This document shows, one piece after another, positions 52,174-61,849 of a stretch of 64,000 nucleotides of DNA; within the stretch, counting starts at the first letter, position 1, and every line of letters starts with the position of its first letter. Origin of the DNA: Flavobacterium piscisymbiosum (GTDB lineage Bacteria > Bacteroidota > Bacteroidia > Flavobacteriales > Flavobacteriaceae). Where the stretch lies: contig NZ_JAJJMM010000001.1 of the NCBI RefSeq assembly GCF_020905295.1, forward strand, positions 1,736,001-1,800,000, given 5' to 3'. The position numbers and the translations under genes were made by a program. The notes beneath the pieces are model-generated. The model worked only from the letters and a program-made list of their open reading frames with translations, was not told the DNA's origin and searched no databases.

Positions 52174-53202
52174 TTATTTAATTAAGATGCTTTTAAATTT
52201 TGCAATGTTTTTAAGTGCCATTCCAGTTCCACGAACTACAGCTCTTAAAGGGTCTTCAGCAATATAAACAGGTAAATCTGTTTTTTGCGAAATACGTTTG
52301 TCAAGACCTCTTAACATAGATCCACCACCGGCAAGATAAATACCAGTATTGTAAATATCTGCAGCTAATTCAGGAGGAGTTTGAGATAATGTTTCCATTA
52401 CAGCATCTTCAATACGTTGAATCGATTTGTCTAATGCTTTTGCAATTTCTCTATAAGAAACATCAACCTGTTTTGGTTTACCGGTAAGTAAATCTCTACC
52501 TTGAACTGACATGTCTTCAGGAGGGCCATCTAAATCTTCGATAGCAGCTCCAATTTGAATTTTTATTTTTTCAGCTGTACTTTCTCCAACAAAAAGGTTG
52601 TGTTGAGTACGCATATAATAAACGATATCATTTGTAAAAACGTCACCTGCAATTTTTACAGATTTGTCGCATACAATACCACCTAATGCAATAACGGCAA
52701 TTTCTGTAGTACCACCTCCAATATCAACAATCATGTTTCCTTTTGGCTGCATAATATCGATACCAATACCAATTGCTGCTGCCATCGGCTCATGAATTAG
52801 GTAAACTTCTTTTCCGTTTACTCTTTCACAAGATTCTTTTACAGCTCTCATTTCAACTTCGGTAATACCAGACGGAATACATACTACCATTCTTAAGGCT
52901 GGAGTAAACATTCTTTTTTTCAATGCCGGAATACTTTTGATGAACATGTTGATCATCTTTTCCGAAGCATCAAAATCGGCAATAACACCATCCTTCAAAG
53001 GCCTTATGGTTTTGATATTTTCATGCGTTTTACCTTGCATCATATTGGCTTCCTTACCAACAGCAATGATTTTGCCTGATATTCTATCACGTGCAACGAT
53101 TGACGGACTATCAATAACGACTTTATCATTATGTATGATTAAAGTGTTTGCGGTACCAAGGTCTATCGCAATATCCTCGGTCATGAAATCAAAAAATCCC
53201 AT
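52174..53202 (-). CDS. mreB: Actin-like cell-shape protein MreB
   Basis: The protein has 342 residues. Actin-fold nucleotide motifs are present: AIDLGTANTLI (phosphate 1), NMIVDIGGGTTEIAV (phosphate 2) and GIYLAGGGSMLRGL (adenosine). It forms filaments under the membrane that guide wall growth. It is the first gene of the mreB-mreC-mreD-mrdA-rodA cluster. purH lies 54 bases upstream on the same strand. Confidence 0.98.
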   Translation of the reverse strand: MGFFDFMTEDIAIDLGTANTLIIHNDKVVIDSPSIVARDRISGKIIAVGKEANMMQGKTHENIKTIRPLKDGVIADFDASEKMINMFIKSIPALKKRMFTPALRMVVCIPSGITEVEMRAVKESCERVNGKEVYLIHEPMAAAIGIGIDIMQPKGNMIVDIGGGTTEIAVIALGGIVCDKSVKIAGDVFTNDIVYYMRTQHNLFVGESTAEKIKIQIGAAIEDLDGPPEDMSVQGRDLLTGKPKQVDVSYREIAKALDKSIQRIEDAVMETLSQTPPELAADIYNTGIYLAGGGSMLRGLDKRISQKTDLPVYIAEDPLRAVVRGTGMALKNIAKFKSILIK

Positions 53203-53256
53203 AAGTTTTTTAGGGGTTTAAAATGTTATAAATTATTTTGAACAAAGTTAAACAAA

Positions 53257-54783
53257 TTAATGTTTAAAATGACGTGTTCCTGTAAATACCATTGCAAGAT
53301 TATTTTCGTTGCAATAATTTATGCTTAATTCGTCTTTTATTGAACCTCCAGGCTGAATTACAGCTGTTATTCCTGCTTTTTTAGCTAATTCTACACAATC
53401 CGGAAACGGGAAAAACGCATCACTTGCCATAGAAGCACCGGTTAAATCAAATCCAAAAGCTTTAGCTTTATCTACAGCTTGTACCAAAGCATCAACTCTT
53501 GATGTCTGGCCAGTTCCTGAAGAAATTAATGTTCCGTTTTTTGCAAAAACAATCGTGTTTGATTTTGTGTTTTTACAAATTTTTGAAGCAAATATCAAGT
53601 CTTCTATTTCCTGAGCGGTTGGCTCAGTAATGGTAACGGTTTTTAAATGCTCTTTAGTATCTGTAATATTATTTCTGTCCTGAATTAACAAACCGTTAAG
53701 ACATGTTCTCACTTGTCTTGAAGGTAGTTCAACTTCGTTCTGAACTAATATAATTCTGTTTTTCTTTTCTTGTAAAACTGCAATTGCGTCATCATCATAA
53801 CTTGGGGCAATTACTACTTCACAAAATAATTTATTGATTTCCTGTGCTGTAGCCAAATCAATTTTAGTATTTGCAATCAAAACGCCGCCAAAAGCCGATG
53901 TTGGGTCGCAAGCCAAAGCTGCTAAATAAGCTTCGCTGATAGTTTTTCTTGAAGCTAAACCACAAGCATTATTATGTTTTAAAATAGCAAATGTTGGTCC
54001 GTCAGTTTTAAATTCATTAATTAAATTTACTGCAGCATCAACATCTAATAAATTATTATAAGATAATTCTTTTCCGTGCACTTTTTTGAACATTGCGTCA
54101 AAATCTCCAAAAAAGAAACCTTTTTGATGTGGATTTTCTCCATATCTTAAAACCTGACCGCCTTCGATACTTTCTTTGTAAATAGTTTCGTCAGTATTAA
54201 AATAATTAAAAATCGCGCCATCATAATGAGATGAAACGTGGAATGCTTTTGTAGCAAACAATCTTCTGTTTTCAAGAGTTGTTGCTCCGTTTTGCTCTGT
54301 AATTAAATCAAGAAGCAAACTATATTCGTTAACAGAAGCTACAATTACAGTATCCTTGAAATTTTTTGCACCGGCACGAATCAGTGAAATTCCGCCAATA
54401 TCAATTTTTTCAATAATATCCTGCTCACTTGCACCAGAAGCAACAGTTTTTTCAAACGGATATAAATCAACAATAACCAGATCAATCTGCGGAATATCAA
54501 ATTCCTTCATTTGCTGAACGTCACTTTCGTTATCCTGACGGTTTAAGATTCCACCAAAAATTTTCGGGTGTAAAGTTTTCACTCTTCCACCAAGAATTTC
54601 CGGGAATGAAGTAATATCTTCAACAGGAACTACAGGAATTCCAAGGTTTTTTATAAAATCTTCAGTTCCTCCAGTCGAATAAAGTGTTACGTTTTGTTTA
54701 TGTAATTTTCTAACGATTGGCTCTAGTCCATCTTTCGAAAAAACAGAAATTAATGCGGATTGTATTGTTTTAGTTGTGCTCAT
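53257..54783 (-). CDS. purH: Bifunctional AICAR transformylase/IMP cyclohydrolase
   Basis: The protein has 508 residues from the ATG of MSTTKTIQSALISV; an in-frame ATG at 54810 would add nine residues. The IMP cyclohydrolase (MGS-like) domain (about 5-150) contains GRVKTLHPKIFGGIL. The transformylase domain contains RYGENPHQKGFFFG and KHNNACGLASR. It carries out the last two steps of IMP synthesis. It lies directly upstream of mreB and may be co-transcribed with it. Confidence 0.97.
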   Translation of the reverse strand: MSTTKTIQSALISVFSKDGLEPIVRKLHKQNVTLYSTGGTEDFIKNLGIPVVPVEDITSFPEILGGRVKTLHPKIFGGILNRQDNESDVQQMKEFDIPQIDLVIVDLYPFEKTVASGASEQDIIEKIDIGGISLIRAGAKNFKDTVIVASVNEYSLLLDLITEQNGATTLENRRLFATKAFHVSSHYDGAIFNYFNTDETIYKESIEGGQVLRYGENPHQKGFFFGDFDAMFKKVHGKELSYNNLLDVDAAVNLINEFKTDGPTFAILKHNNACGLASRKTISEAYLAALACDPTSAFGGVLIANTKIDLATAQEINKLFCEVVIAPSYDDDAIAVLQEKKNRIILVQNEVELPSRQVRTCLNGLLIQDRNNITDTKEHLKTVTITEPTAQEIEDLIFASKICKNTKSNTIVFAKNGTLISSGTGQTSRVDALVQAVDKAKAFGFDLTGASMASDAFFPFPDCVELAKKAGITAVIQPGGSIKDELSINYCNENNLAMVFTGTRHFKH

Positions 54784-54948
54784 TGTGTAGTTATGATTTT
54801 CAGACTGCAAAAGTAGTTTTTTTAAATATTATTTTAAAGAAAATTAATGTAACATTATGCTAAAAAAATCTACTGATGAGTAAGTTAACTTTTATTAGGA
54901 TTTTGATTTTAATTTATTGAATTTTACTTTTATGAAAAATACACGTAT

Positions 54949-56196
54949 ATGCTGGTTTATCTAAGGTTATTAAAAGAAAGTTTCCGCTTTGCCATAAACG
55001 CTTTGCGAAATAATAAATTGCGTACCTTATTGTCACTGTTGGGTGTTACGATTGGTATTTTTTCGATTATTGCTGTATTGGCAGCGGTAGATTCTTTAGA
55101 TCGAAAGATTTCAAAAGACCTGAGCAGCTTAGATAAAAATACGATTTATTTAATGAAATACTGTTTCGGACCATCTGAAATTCCGCAATGGAAAAGAGAG
55201 CAGTTTCCAAATGTAAAATATGACGAATATATAAGTTTAAAAAATTCCCTTAATAACACAGATCAGGTCGCTTATCAGCTTTTTGTAAATCATGAAACTT
55301 TAAAATACGATTCAAAAACCGTTAGTGATGTTAATATAGTTCCTTCTTCTAGCGAAATGGTGGATATCGAAGGATTGAGTTTTGATAAAGGAAGATTTTA
55401 CAATGAATCTGAATCAAATTCCGGAAGCGCCGTTATTGTTTTGGGATATGATATTGCCGAAGGACTTTTTGGAACAAGTGATCCTGTTGGAAAAAATATT
55501 CGTTTATACGGACAACGTTTTACCGTAATTGGTGTAATCAAGAAACAAGGTGCTGGTTTTTTTGGAGATAGTAATGATACATCGGTTTATTTACCAACGA
55601 ATTTTTTACGCAGAATGTACGGTGATAATGATGCAATGACGCCGGTTATTGTTTTAAAACCTGTAAAAGGAGTAGACATGGAGGCGTATAAAGCCGAAGT
55701 TGCCCAAAAATTGCGAGCAATTCGCGGAATGAAAGCAGGCGAGTCTGATAATTTCTTTATAAATGTACTTTCGGGTTTTACTGATTTTGTAGATGGAATT
55801 CTGGGAAGTTTAAGATTTGGAGGAATATTTATTAGTTTCTTCTCTTTTCTGGTTGGAGGATTTGGAGTGGCAAATATTATGTTTGTTTCGGTAAAAGAGC
55901 GAACAAACTTAATAGGTATTCAAAAATCTTTAGGAGCAAAAAATCGTTTTATATTGTTTCAGTTTTTATTCGAAGCAGTTATACTTTGTTTAATAGGCGG
56001 AATGATTGGTTTATTGATTGTTTGGCTGATGTCGATGCTTTTAACCAATTTATTAGATTTTGAATTTGTGCTAAGTTTCTGGAATATAATTATTGGCGCG
56101 GGATTATCGATTTTGGTTGGTGTAATATCCGGAATTTTACCGGCAATTTCAGCAGCAAAATTAGATCCGGTTGAGGCAATTAGAACGGGAATGTAG
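54949..56196 (+). CDS. ABC transporter permease (MacB/FtsX type)
   Basis: The protein has 415 residues. A first membrane helix (about 22-46, LRTLLSLLGVTIGIFSIIAVLA) is followed by the periplasmic MacB core domain (about 50-240). Three helices with the FtsX motif come last (about 285-405, with GFGVANIMFVSVKERTNLIGIQKSLGAK and AAKLDPVEAIRTGM, in parts). The ATPase partner gene is not in the neighbourhood. Such permeases power lipoprotein or substrate export. It is divergent from purH and a single gene. Confidence 0.92.
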   Translation: MLVYLRLLKESFRFAINALRNNKLRTLLSLLGVTIGIFSIIAVLAAVDSLDRKISKDLSSLDKNTIYLMKYCFGPSEIPQWKREQFPNVKYDEYISLKNSLNNTDQVAYQLFVNHETLKYDSKTVSDVNIVPSSSEMVDIEGLSFDKGRFYNESESNSGSAVIVLGYDIAEGLFGTSDPVGKNIRLYGQRFTVIGVIKKQGAGFFGDSNDTSVYLPTNFLRRMYGDNDAMTPVIVLKPVKGVDMEAYKAEVAQKLRAIRGMKAGESDNFFINVLSGFTDFVDGILGSLRFGGIFISFFSFLVGGFGVANIMFVSVKERTNLIGIQKSLGAKNRFILFQFLFEAVILCLIGGMIGLLIVWLMSMLLTNLLDFEFVLSFWNIIIGAGLSILVGVISGILPAISAAKLDPVEAIRTGM

Positions 56197-56285
56197 TCTT
56201 AAGATTCTAAGATACTGTTGCTGGTTCTAAGGTTTTTTTTTTTTTTTGAAGGTTACAAAAAGTAAACATTGGAGTTGGTAATAAG

Positions 56286-56409
56286 GTTCCGAAGGAACTA
56301 ATTATATTGTATAAATGGAATTATTCCGTTGAGTATAAAATTTATTCTTTTGAATAGCGTCCAGCTTTAGCTGGAGATTTAAATACAGATAAGAAATTAG
56401 GCTTTAGCC
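56286..56409. repeat. Cluster of REP-like mini-palindromes
   Basis: Four short palindromes lie in 124 bases: GTTCC-GAA-GGAAC (56286-56298), GGAAT-T-ATTCC (56317-56327), TCCAGC-TTTA-GCTGGA (56360-56375) and GGC-TTTA-GCC (56400-56409). The last two share the TTTA loop. No gene is visible here. The pattern resembles repetitive extragenic palindromes; a 15-base T run (56233-56247) lies just upstream. Confidence 0.55.
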
Positions 56410-56446
56410 AAATATAATGTAGTAGTAAACTGCGAAAGGTTTCTAA

Positions 56447-56481
56447 AAAAAAATCCGAAGAAATATTCTTCGGATTTTTTT
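56447..56481 (-). terminator. Terminator after the 56481-57083 lipoprotein gene
   Basis: AAATCCGAAGAA and TTCTTCGGATTT form a 12-bp stem with a 3-base loop, with A and T runs on the two sides. On the minus strand it directly follows the stop codon at 56481. Confidence 0.85.
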
Positions 56482-57083
56482 TAGTTCTTATTTGGGAACT
56501 TAATTTTAGTTCGATCCCATTTGATAGAATCAGAATAATAGTAATCACTATTGGTTTTGTATTTCAAGACAGTATCCTCTTCTTGAGTGGTTCTTCTGAT
56601 TGCATAAGCCTGTAATTGATTTTTGTTTAGGAACTTGAAAAAGGATGTGTTTTTTATAGTGTCATTTTGAGACGCAATAATTAATATTCGTCTGTTTTTC
56701 TCTTTACTTAGAATATTTTCGGATAAAAAATCATCTAAACTAGTTTCAGGAATTTTAACAATGTCTTTTGGTTCTAGGTTAAGAAAATGCGGAAGTGTAT
56801 CTTTTTCACTGCCGTAACTACAGAATTCGAGGAAATATCTTTTTTGATAAAAATAGAAACTTCCTTTTTTGTCAATTAATAACTGATGCTCTGCATAAAA
56901 ACCTTTTCTTGGAGGAGGAGCAAATTTGTCCGTATGTTTTTTTGTGGAATCGTAATATTTTTCAATTTTTTCATCTTCATATGAGATGATATAGGTTTTG
57001 TCTTTCTCAATACTCTTTTCTTTTTTCTTAGTACAATTCAAAAGAAACAGACAAATTACAAAACCAATTAAAACTCTTTTCAT
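56481..57083 (-). CDS. Hypothetical lipoprotein
   Basis: The protein has 200 residues from the ATG of MKRVLIGFVICLF; the frame extends upstream to 57122 but there it overlaps the accD terminator. The lipobox LLNC puts the anchor at Cys17, followed by a Lys-rich linker. The rest has no recognised domain. It lies 83 bases downstream of accD on the same strand but beyond accD's terminator, so it may be weakly or separately expressed. Confidence 0.6.
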   Translation of the reverse strand: MKRVLIGFVICLFLLNCTKKKEKSIEKDKTYIISYEDEKIEKYYDSTKKHTDKFAPPPRKGFYAEHQLLIDKKGSFYFYQKRYFLEFCSYGSEKDTLPHFLNLEPKDIVKIPETSLDDFLSENILSKEKNRRILIIASQNDTIKNTSFFKFLNKNQLQAYAIRRTTQEEDTVLKYKTNSDYYYSDSIKWDRTKIKFPNKN

Positions 57084-57111
57084 AAAGTGAAGATTTAAAA
57101 TAAAGATATAA

Positions 57112-57146
57112 AAAAATCCCATCAGCCGAAGCGAATGGGATTTTAT
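57112..57146 (-). terminator. accD terminator
   Basis: On the minus strand AAAATCCCAT and ATGGGATTTT flank a 12-base loop and end in T7. It begins about 20 bases after the accD stop. Confidence 0.8.
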
Positions 57147-57165
57147 ATGTTAAGAAGTTCGAAAA

Positions 57166-58020
57166 CTATCTAATTGTATTATTCTGAATCAAATCGATAT
57201 ATAAGTTGATCTTATCTTTCAATTCTTTTCTTGGCGTGATAAAGTCAAGGAAACCGTGCTCTAATAAGAACTCAGCAGTCTGGAAACCTTCCGGTAAATC
57301 TTTTCCTGTAGTGTCGCGAACAACACGAGGACCGGCAAAACCAATTAAAGCTCCAGGCTCAGAGATGTTGATGTCTCCTAACATTGCGTATGATGCAGTT
57401 GTTCCTCCTGTAGTTGGATCAGTACAAAGCGAAATGTATGGTAATTTAGCTTCAGCTAACTGAGCTAATTTTACTGATGTTTTAGCTAATTGCATAAGCG
57501 AATAAGCAGCTTCCATCATACGAGCTCCACCTGACTTAGAAATCATTACAAAAGGTAGTTTGTTTTTGATCGCGTGATCAATACCTCTGGCAATTTTTTC
57601 TCCAACAACCGCTCCCATAGATCCACCAATAAAGGCAAAATCCATACAGCAGATAACAAGTTCTTTTCCTTTAGATTTTCCCACTCCGGTACGCACAGCG
57701 TCTTTCAGGTGAGTTTTCTCCATTACATCTTTCAATCTTTCTGCATATTTTTTTGTATCCACAAAATGCAAAGGATCTTTTGATGTCATGTTTTTATCCA
57801 ATTCAACAAATTCATTATTGTCGAATAAAATTTCAAAATAGGTTGCGCTTCCAATTCTAACATGAAAATCATCTTCAGGACTAACAAATAAGTTTCTGGC
57901 TAATTCGTCAGCATCAATAATTTTTCCAGTAGGAGATTTGTACCACAATCCTTTAGGAACGTCCATTTTGTCTTCGGTCGCAGTCGTAATCCCTTTTTCT
58001 TGTCTTTTAAACCAAGCCAT
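57166..58020 (-). CDS. accD: Acetyl-CoA carboxylase carboxyltransferase beta subunit
   Basis: The protein has 284 residues. It carries the carboxyltransferase signatures [23 protein letters not shown] (in part), [20 protein letters not shown] and [17 protein letters not shown]. With AccA it transfers the carboxyl group from biotin to acetyl-CoA for fatty-acid synthesis. The N-terminal zinc ribbon found in the E. coli protein (four Cys) is absent: the region [12 protein letters not shown] and [14 protein letters not shown] has no Cys. It lies between fbaA and the lipoprotein gene on the same strand. Confidence 0.95.
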   Translation of the reverse strand: MAWFKRQEKGITTATEDKMDVPKGLWYKSPTGKIIDADELARNLFVSPEDDFHVRIGSATYFEILFDNNEFVELDKNMTSKDPLHFVDTKKYAERLKDVMEKTHLKDAVRTGVGKSKGKELVICCMDFAFIGGSMGAVVGEKIARGIDHAIKNKLPFVMISKSGGARMMEAAYSLMQLAKTSVKLAQLAEAKLPYISLCTDPTTGGTTASYAMLGDINISEPGALIGFAGPRVVRDTTGKDLPEGFQTAEFLLEHGFLDFITPRKELKDKINLYIDLIQNNTIR

Positions 58021-58076
58021 TTTTTTAATTTTAGAATGTAGATTTTAAAGTTTAGATTTTTCAATCTGATTCAAAA

Positions 58077-58114
58077 TTTAGATTTCAGGCTTTTTTAGAA
58101 GTCTGAAATCTAAA
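58077..58114 (-). terminator. Hairpin after fbaA
   Basis: TTTAGATTTCAG and CTGAAATCTAAA form a 12-bp stem with a 14-base A/T-rich loop; it begins about 17 bases after the fbaA stop. The surrounding bases repeat TAGATTTTA/AAATCTAAAAT units in both orientations. Confidence 0.6.
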
Positions 58115-58130
58115 ATCAGAAGTCTAAAAT

Positions 58131-59198
58131 TTAAAGTGTATTTACGTTATTCAAGTCAGCAAAAGCTTGCTCAAGTCTTGTATTGAATGTCACTTCGCTT
58201 TCACGTACCCATTTTCTTGGGTCATAATATTTTTTGTTAGGAACGTCAGAACCTTCTGGGTTACCAATTTGAGTTCTTAAATAGTCAATGTTTTTAACCA
58301 TATAATCACGAATTCCTTCAGTATATGCAAATTGTAAATCTGTATCAATATTCATTTTGATAACTCCGTATCCAATAGCTTCTCTAATTTCTTCAAGTGT
58401 AGAACCTGAACCTCCGTGGAAAACGAAATCTACAGGGTTAGCACCAGTTTTAAATTTGTCTTGTACGAAATCCTGAGAATTTTTTAAGATTTTTGGAGTC
58501 AATTTTACGTTTCCTGGTTTGTAAACACCGTGAACGTTTCCAAAAGCAGCTGCAATTGTAAATTTAGGGCTAATTTTAGATAATTCTTCGTAAGCGTAAG
58601 CTACTTCTTCTGGTTGAGTGTATAATTTTGAGCTATCAACATCAGAGTTGTCAACACCATCTTCTTCACCACCTGTAATACCAAGTTCGATTTCTAATGT
58701 CATTCCCATTTTGCTCATTCTGGCCAAATACTCTTTACAGATCTCGATGTTTTCTTCGATTGGCTCTTCAGACAAGTCGATCATATGAGAACTGAATAAT
58801 GGTTTTCCTGTTTCTGCAAAATGTTTTTCAGAAGCATCTAATAAACCATCAATCCAAGGTAATAATTTTTTTGCACAGTGGTCAGTATGTAAAATTACGG
58901 TAGCGCCGTAAGCTTCTGCCAAAGTATGAATGTGTTTTGCTCCGGCGATTCCTCCAGCGATTGCTGATTTCTCGTTAGCGTTAGATAATCCTTTTCCAGC
59001 GTTAAATTGTGCTCCTCCGTTTGAAAATTGAATAATAACTGGCGCATTTAGTTTCGCTGCAGTTTCAAGAACCCCATTAATTGTGCTAGACCCTGTAACA
59101 TTTACTGCTGGTAAAGCAAAACCTTTTTCTTTTGCATAATTAAAAATTTCCTGTACTTGATCTCCTGTAGCTACTCCGGGTTTAATATTGTGTGCCAT
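58131..59198 (-). CDS. fbaA: Fructose-bisphosphate aldolase, class II
   Basis: The protein has 355 residues, the class IIA length. Zinc and catalytic motifs are present: ATVILHTDHCAKKLLPW, AAFGNVHGVYKPGNVKL and VFHGGSGSTLEEI. It splits fructose 1,6-bisphosphate in glycolysis and works in reverse in gluconeogenesis. It lies between tamL and accD, all on the minus strand, and has its own hairpin after the stop. Confidence 0.97.
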   Translation of the reverse strand: MAHNIKPGVATGDQVQEIFNYAKEKGFALPAVNVTGSSTINGVLETAAKLNAPVIIQFSNGGAQFNAGKGLSNANEKSAIAGGIAGAKHIHTLAEAYGATVILHTDHCAKKLLPWIDGLLDASEKHFAETGKPLFSSHMIDLSEEPIEENIEICKEYLARMSKMGMTLEIELGITGGEEDGVDNSDVDSSKLYTQPEEVAYAYEELSKISPKFTIAAAFGNVHGVYKPGNVKLTPKILKNSQDFVQDKFKTGANPVDFVFHGGSGSTLEEIREAIGYGVIKMNIDTDLQFAYTEGIRDYMVKNIDYLRTQIGNPEGSDVPNKKYYDPRKWVRESEVTFNTRLEQAFADLNNVNTL

Positions 59199-59256
59199 TG
59201 TAATTTTTTTTAGTTGTTTTTAGTTTTTAGGTTGCAAAAATAAGAATTAATTAGCA

Positions 59257-61812
59257 TTAGAACGGATAATTTATCCCAAAATTTAAAACCGAATGACCAA
59301 AATTGTATTCTTTGAACCAACGGTCTCCCTTCTCATGCGCCGGATTATAAGTCTTAAAGCCTAAATCTAAACGAATTACAAAAAAGCTTAAATCGTAACG
59401 TAAACCAAATCCTGAACCCAAAGCAATTTCAGCTAAATCGTTTACGCCAGAGAATTTTGCCTTCTCGTCGATGACATTATCGAGCACATTCCAGATATTT
59501 CCGGCGTCTGCAAAGATCGCTCCCTTCACATCTCCAAAAACTTTAAAACGGAATTCTGCACTCAAAGCAATCTTCATATTTGCTTCGTTAAAATCGTTCG
59601 CTGCATTCGTACTTCCCGGACCCAAAGAGTAAGGTTGCCATGCACGGTTATCGTTTGAACCTCCTGAATAATAACTTCGTGAAAACGGAATGTAATCTGA
59701 ATTGCCAAACGGAATGGCTATCCCAAAAAAGCTTCTCACGGCCAATACTTTTTCTTTTCCAAAATCCCAGTGTTTGATATAATCAAATTCGGTTTTTATA
59801 TATTCTGAATATTCTAAGTTGAATATTTCATAGTTGCCTCTGGAATTTTCAGGAAGCTTTGCAATGCTTGAAATGGCGGATAGTAAAGTACCGGCAGATT
59901 CTATTTTGGTTTTAAACTGATAAAAGGTATTATCAGCAAGATCTTTTTTAGTGGTTTTGGTAAAAGTGTAACTAGTGGCTAAAATAAAGTCATTTTCGGT
60001 CAGACGAATTCTTCTTTCTTCTATGCTTTGTACGTCTTTATATTGGCTATCTCCCGGCCTTAATACCGTTTGGTCTGTTAATACTTCTTTTGTAAAGTTG
60101 TTTGCTCCCTCAGGAATAATTAGGTTTCCGCTAGTATCAACATTAGTGGATTCTATGTTATATGCGCTTGCAATATTGTTTAATTCATTATAGGAAGAAG
60201 TATAAACATTAAAATAATTATTAGGATTTAGATTTCGTACGAACTGGGCATTAAGCAATTCAAGTTTGGCAGTATTGTTTCTTTTTGGAGACCAGTTATA
60301 GGCAAGACCTCCTGTAAAATTTTCTTTGTCAAGACCTATGTTTCTTTGTTTAGAGAAACCTGCAGTGATGCTGGTAGAAGGAATCATTCTTTTCGGGATA
60401 ATTTTTTCAGTGCCAAAAGGCAGTAAAATTCTCGGGAAATTCAGTTTTAAATCCAAACCATACTCTGATACGTTAAAGAAATTATCGTTAGGATTTGCCA
60501 TGTCTTTCGATGAACCTACATTTAAACGTGCCGAAATTTCAAGCGTTTCAGCCCTGTTAAATACATTTCGAATCGTTTCAGAAATACTGGCTCCAATACC
60601 AAAATCCTGAATATTAGAATGGGTTACGTCAAGAGAGGCGCCAAAACTATATTTCTTTCTTGGTGTCAGATACACATTTGCAATTAAGGATTGTGCCGTT
60701 GAGTCGCGTTTGTCAACTTCATATTGAATTGAAGGATAATTAAAGATCTTTAAGTTGTTTAAATATCTTGAAGAAAGAGTTGTTCTGGTGTCAGAAAAAT
60801 AATTTCCTTTAGTGATAAAAACAGCATCAGTAATCGCTCGCGGTTTGTATTTTAATTTTTTGTGACTGTACAGATTGAAGTTATTGTACGTTGTACTATC
60901 TGTTATTTTTGTTTTTGCATTTGCCGGAGAATAATCCGTATAAATGTTAACATCGCTGATTTTGTATAGTTTAAAAGGCTCTGTTCTGCTGGAATCTCTT
61001 TCCTGAATATTATTGTTGTTGATGATTAAAGTTACATCAGCTTTGTTCTTTTTGCCAATAGTATCAATGTCAAAAGTTACATAAGTAGGTTGAAAGAAAT
61101 AAGCACCGTGGTTTCTAAAGTAAGTCGTAAGACGGTTTTTTTCATCTTCAAAATCAGCAGTTTTATATTGTTTTCCGGATTTTAAAAACGAAGGTTCGTT
61201 GTTGGTTCTGTATAATGAATCCAGCGCCGGAGTCTTGATATTCGTGTTAATAGTGTCCAGAGTATAAGCCGGACCGGTTGTAATAAGGTAATTTATTTTA
61301 GCTTTTTTTCTGGCAACACTATCAATACTATAATCTGTTGCTACATTAAAATAACCATTATTAAAGTAGTAGAACTTTAAACGTAAAAGAGATTTTTTTG
61401 TTTTTGCAGTATCAATAACCACAGGAGGTTCGCCTGTATTTTTTAGAAATTCATGAATACCTTTATACAAAAAAGATTGTCCAAGTCGGTCTACTTGCTT
61501 TGCCGATAATATTTTAGCCTGACGTTCATATAAACCAGGATGATTTTTAAATTTTGCCTGATAAGTAGAATCCGGATTTAAGTTGGCTAAGTTGTATAAA
61601 TTTAAACGTAAACGATATCCTAACAAAGTACCATTTGGTTTTTGGTACATTTGGTTAGAAGCTATTTCGTCGTTCGTAGCCTTTCCATTTACAAGAATAG
61701 TATTTTTTACAAGAAGGTTTTTTCCATCTGGAACTCTTTTTACAGCATTACAACCGCAAATAAATATTGCTATTAGAATAAATGCTGTTATTTTTGTGGA
61801 ATTCTTTTTCAA
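59257..61812 (-). CDS. tamL: BamA/TamA-family outer-membrane lipoprotein TamL
   Basis: The protein has 851 residues. A lipobox ending in Cys (FICGCNAVKRVPDGKNLL) marks the TamL type, unlike the soluble start of TamA. POTRA-like domains (about 120-380) precede the 16-strand barrel (about 430-851) with the C-terminal GHSVLNFGINYPF. TamL works with TamB in outer-membrane protein or lipid transport in Bacteroidota. No tamB gene is in the window. It is divergent from the TrmH-type methyltransferase gene. Confidence 0.92.
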   Translation of the reverse strand: MKKNSTKITAFILIAIFICGCNAVKRVPDGKNLLVKNTILVNGKATNDEIASNQMYQKPNGTLLGYRLRLNLYNLANLNPDSTYQAKFKNHPGLYERQAKILSAKQVDRLGQSFLYKGIHEFLKNTGEPPVVIDTAKTKKSLLRLKFYYFNNGYFNVATDYSIDSVARKKAKINYLITTGPAYTLDTINTNIKTPALDSLYRTNNEPSFLKSGKQYKTADFEDEKNRLTTYFRNHGAYFFQPTYVTFDIDTIGKKNKADVTLIINNNNIQERDSSRTEPFKLYKISDVNIYTDYSPANAKTKITDSTTYNNFNLYSHKKLKYKPRAITDAVFITKGNYFSDTRTTLSSRYLNNLKIFNYPSIQYEVDKRDSTAQSLIANVYLTPRKKYSFGASLDVTHSNIQDFGIGASISETIRNVFNRAETLEISARLNVGSSKDMANPNDNFFNVSEYGLDLKLNFPRILLPFGTEKIIPKRMIPSTSITAGFSKQRNIGLDKENFTGGLAYNWSPKRNNTAKLELLNAQFVRNLNPNNYFNVYTSSYNELNNIASAYNIESTNVDTSGNLIIPEGANNFTKEVLTDQTVLRPGDSQYKDVQSIEERRIRLTENDFILATSYTFTKTTKKDLADNTFYQFKTKIESAGTLLSAISSIAKLPENSRGNYEIFNLEYSEYIKTEFDYIKHWDFGKEKVLAVRSFFGIAIPFGNSDYIPFSRSYYSGGSNDNRAWQPYSLGPGSTNAANDFNEANMKIALSAEFRFKVFGDVKGAIFADAGNIWNVLDNVIDEKAKFSGVNDLAEIALGSGFGLRYDLSFFVIRLDLGFKTYNPAHEKGDRWFKEYNFGHSVLNFGINYPF

Positions 61813-61849
61813 GTGTTCTTAAATATTTAATTCAAAAGTACATTATTTT

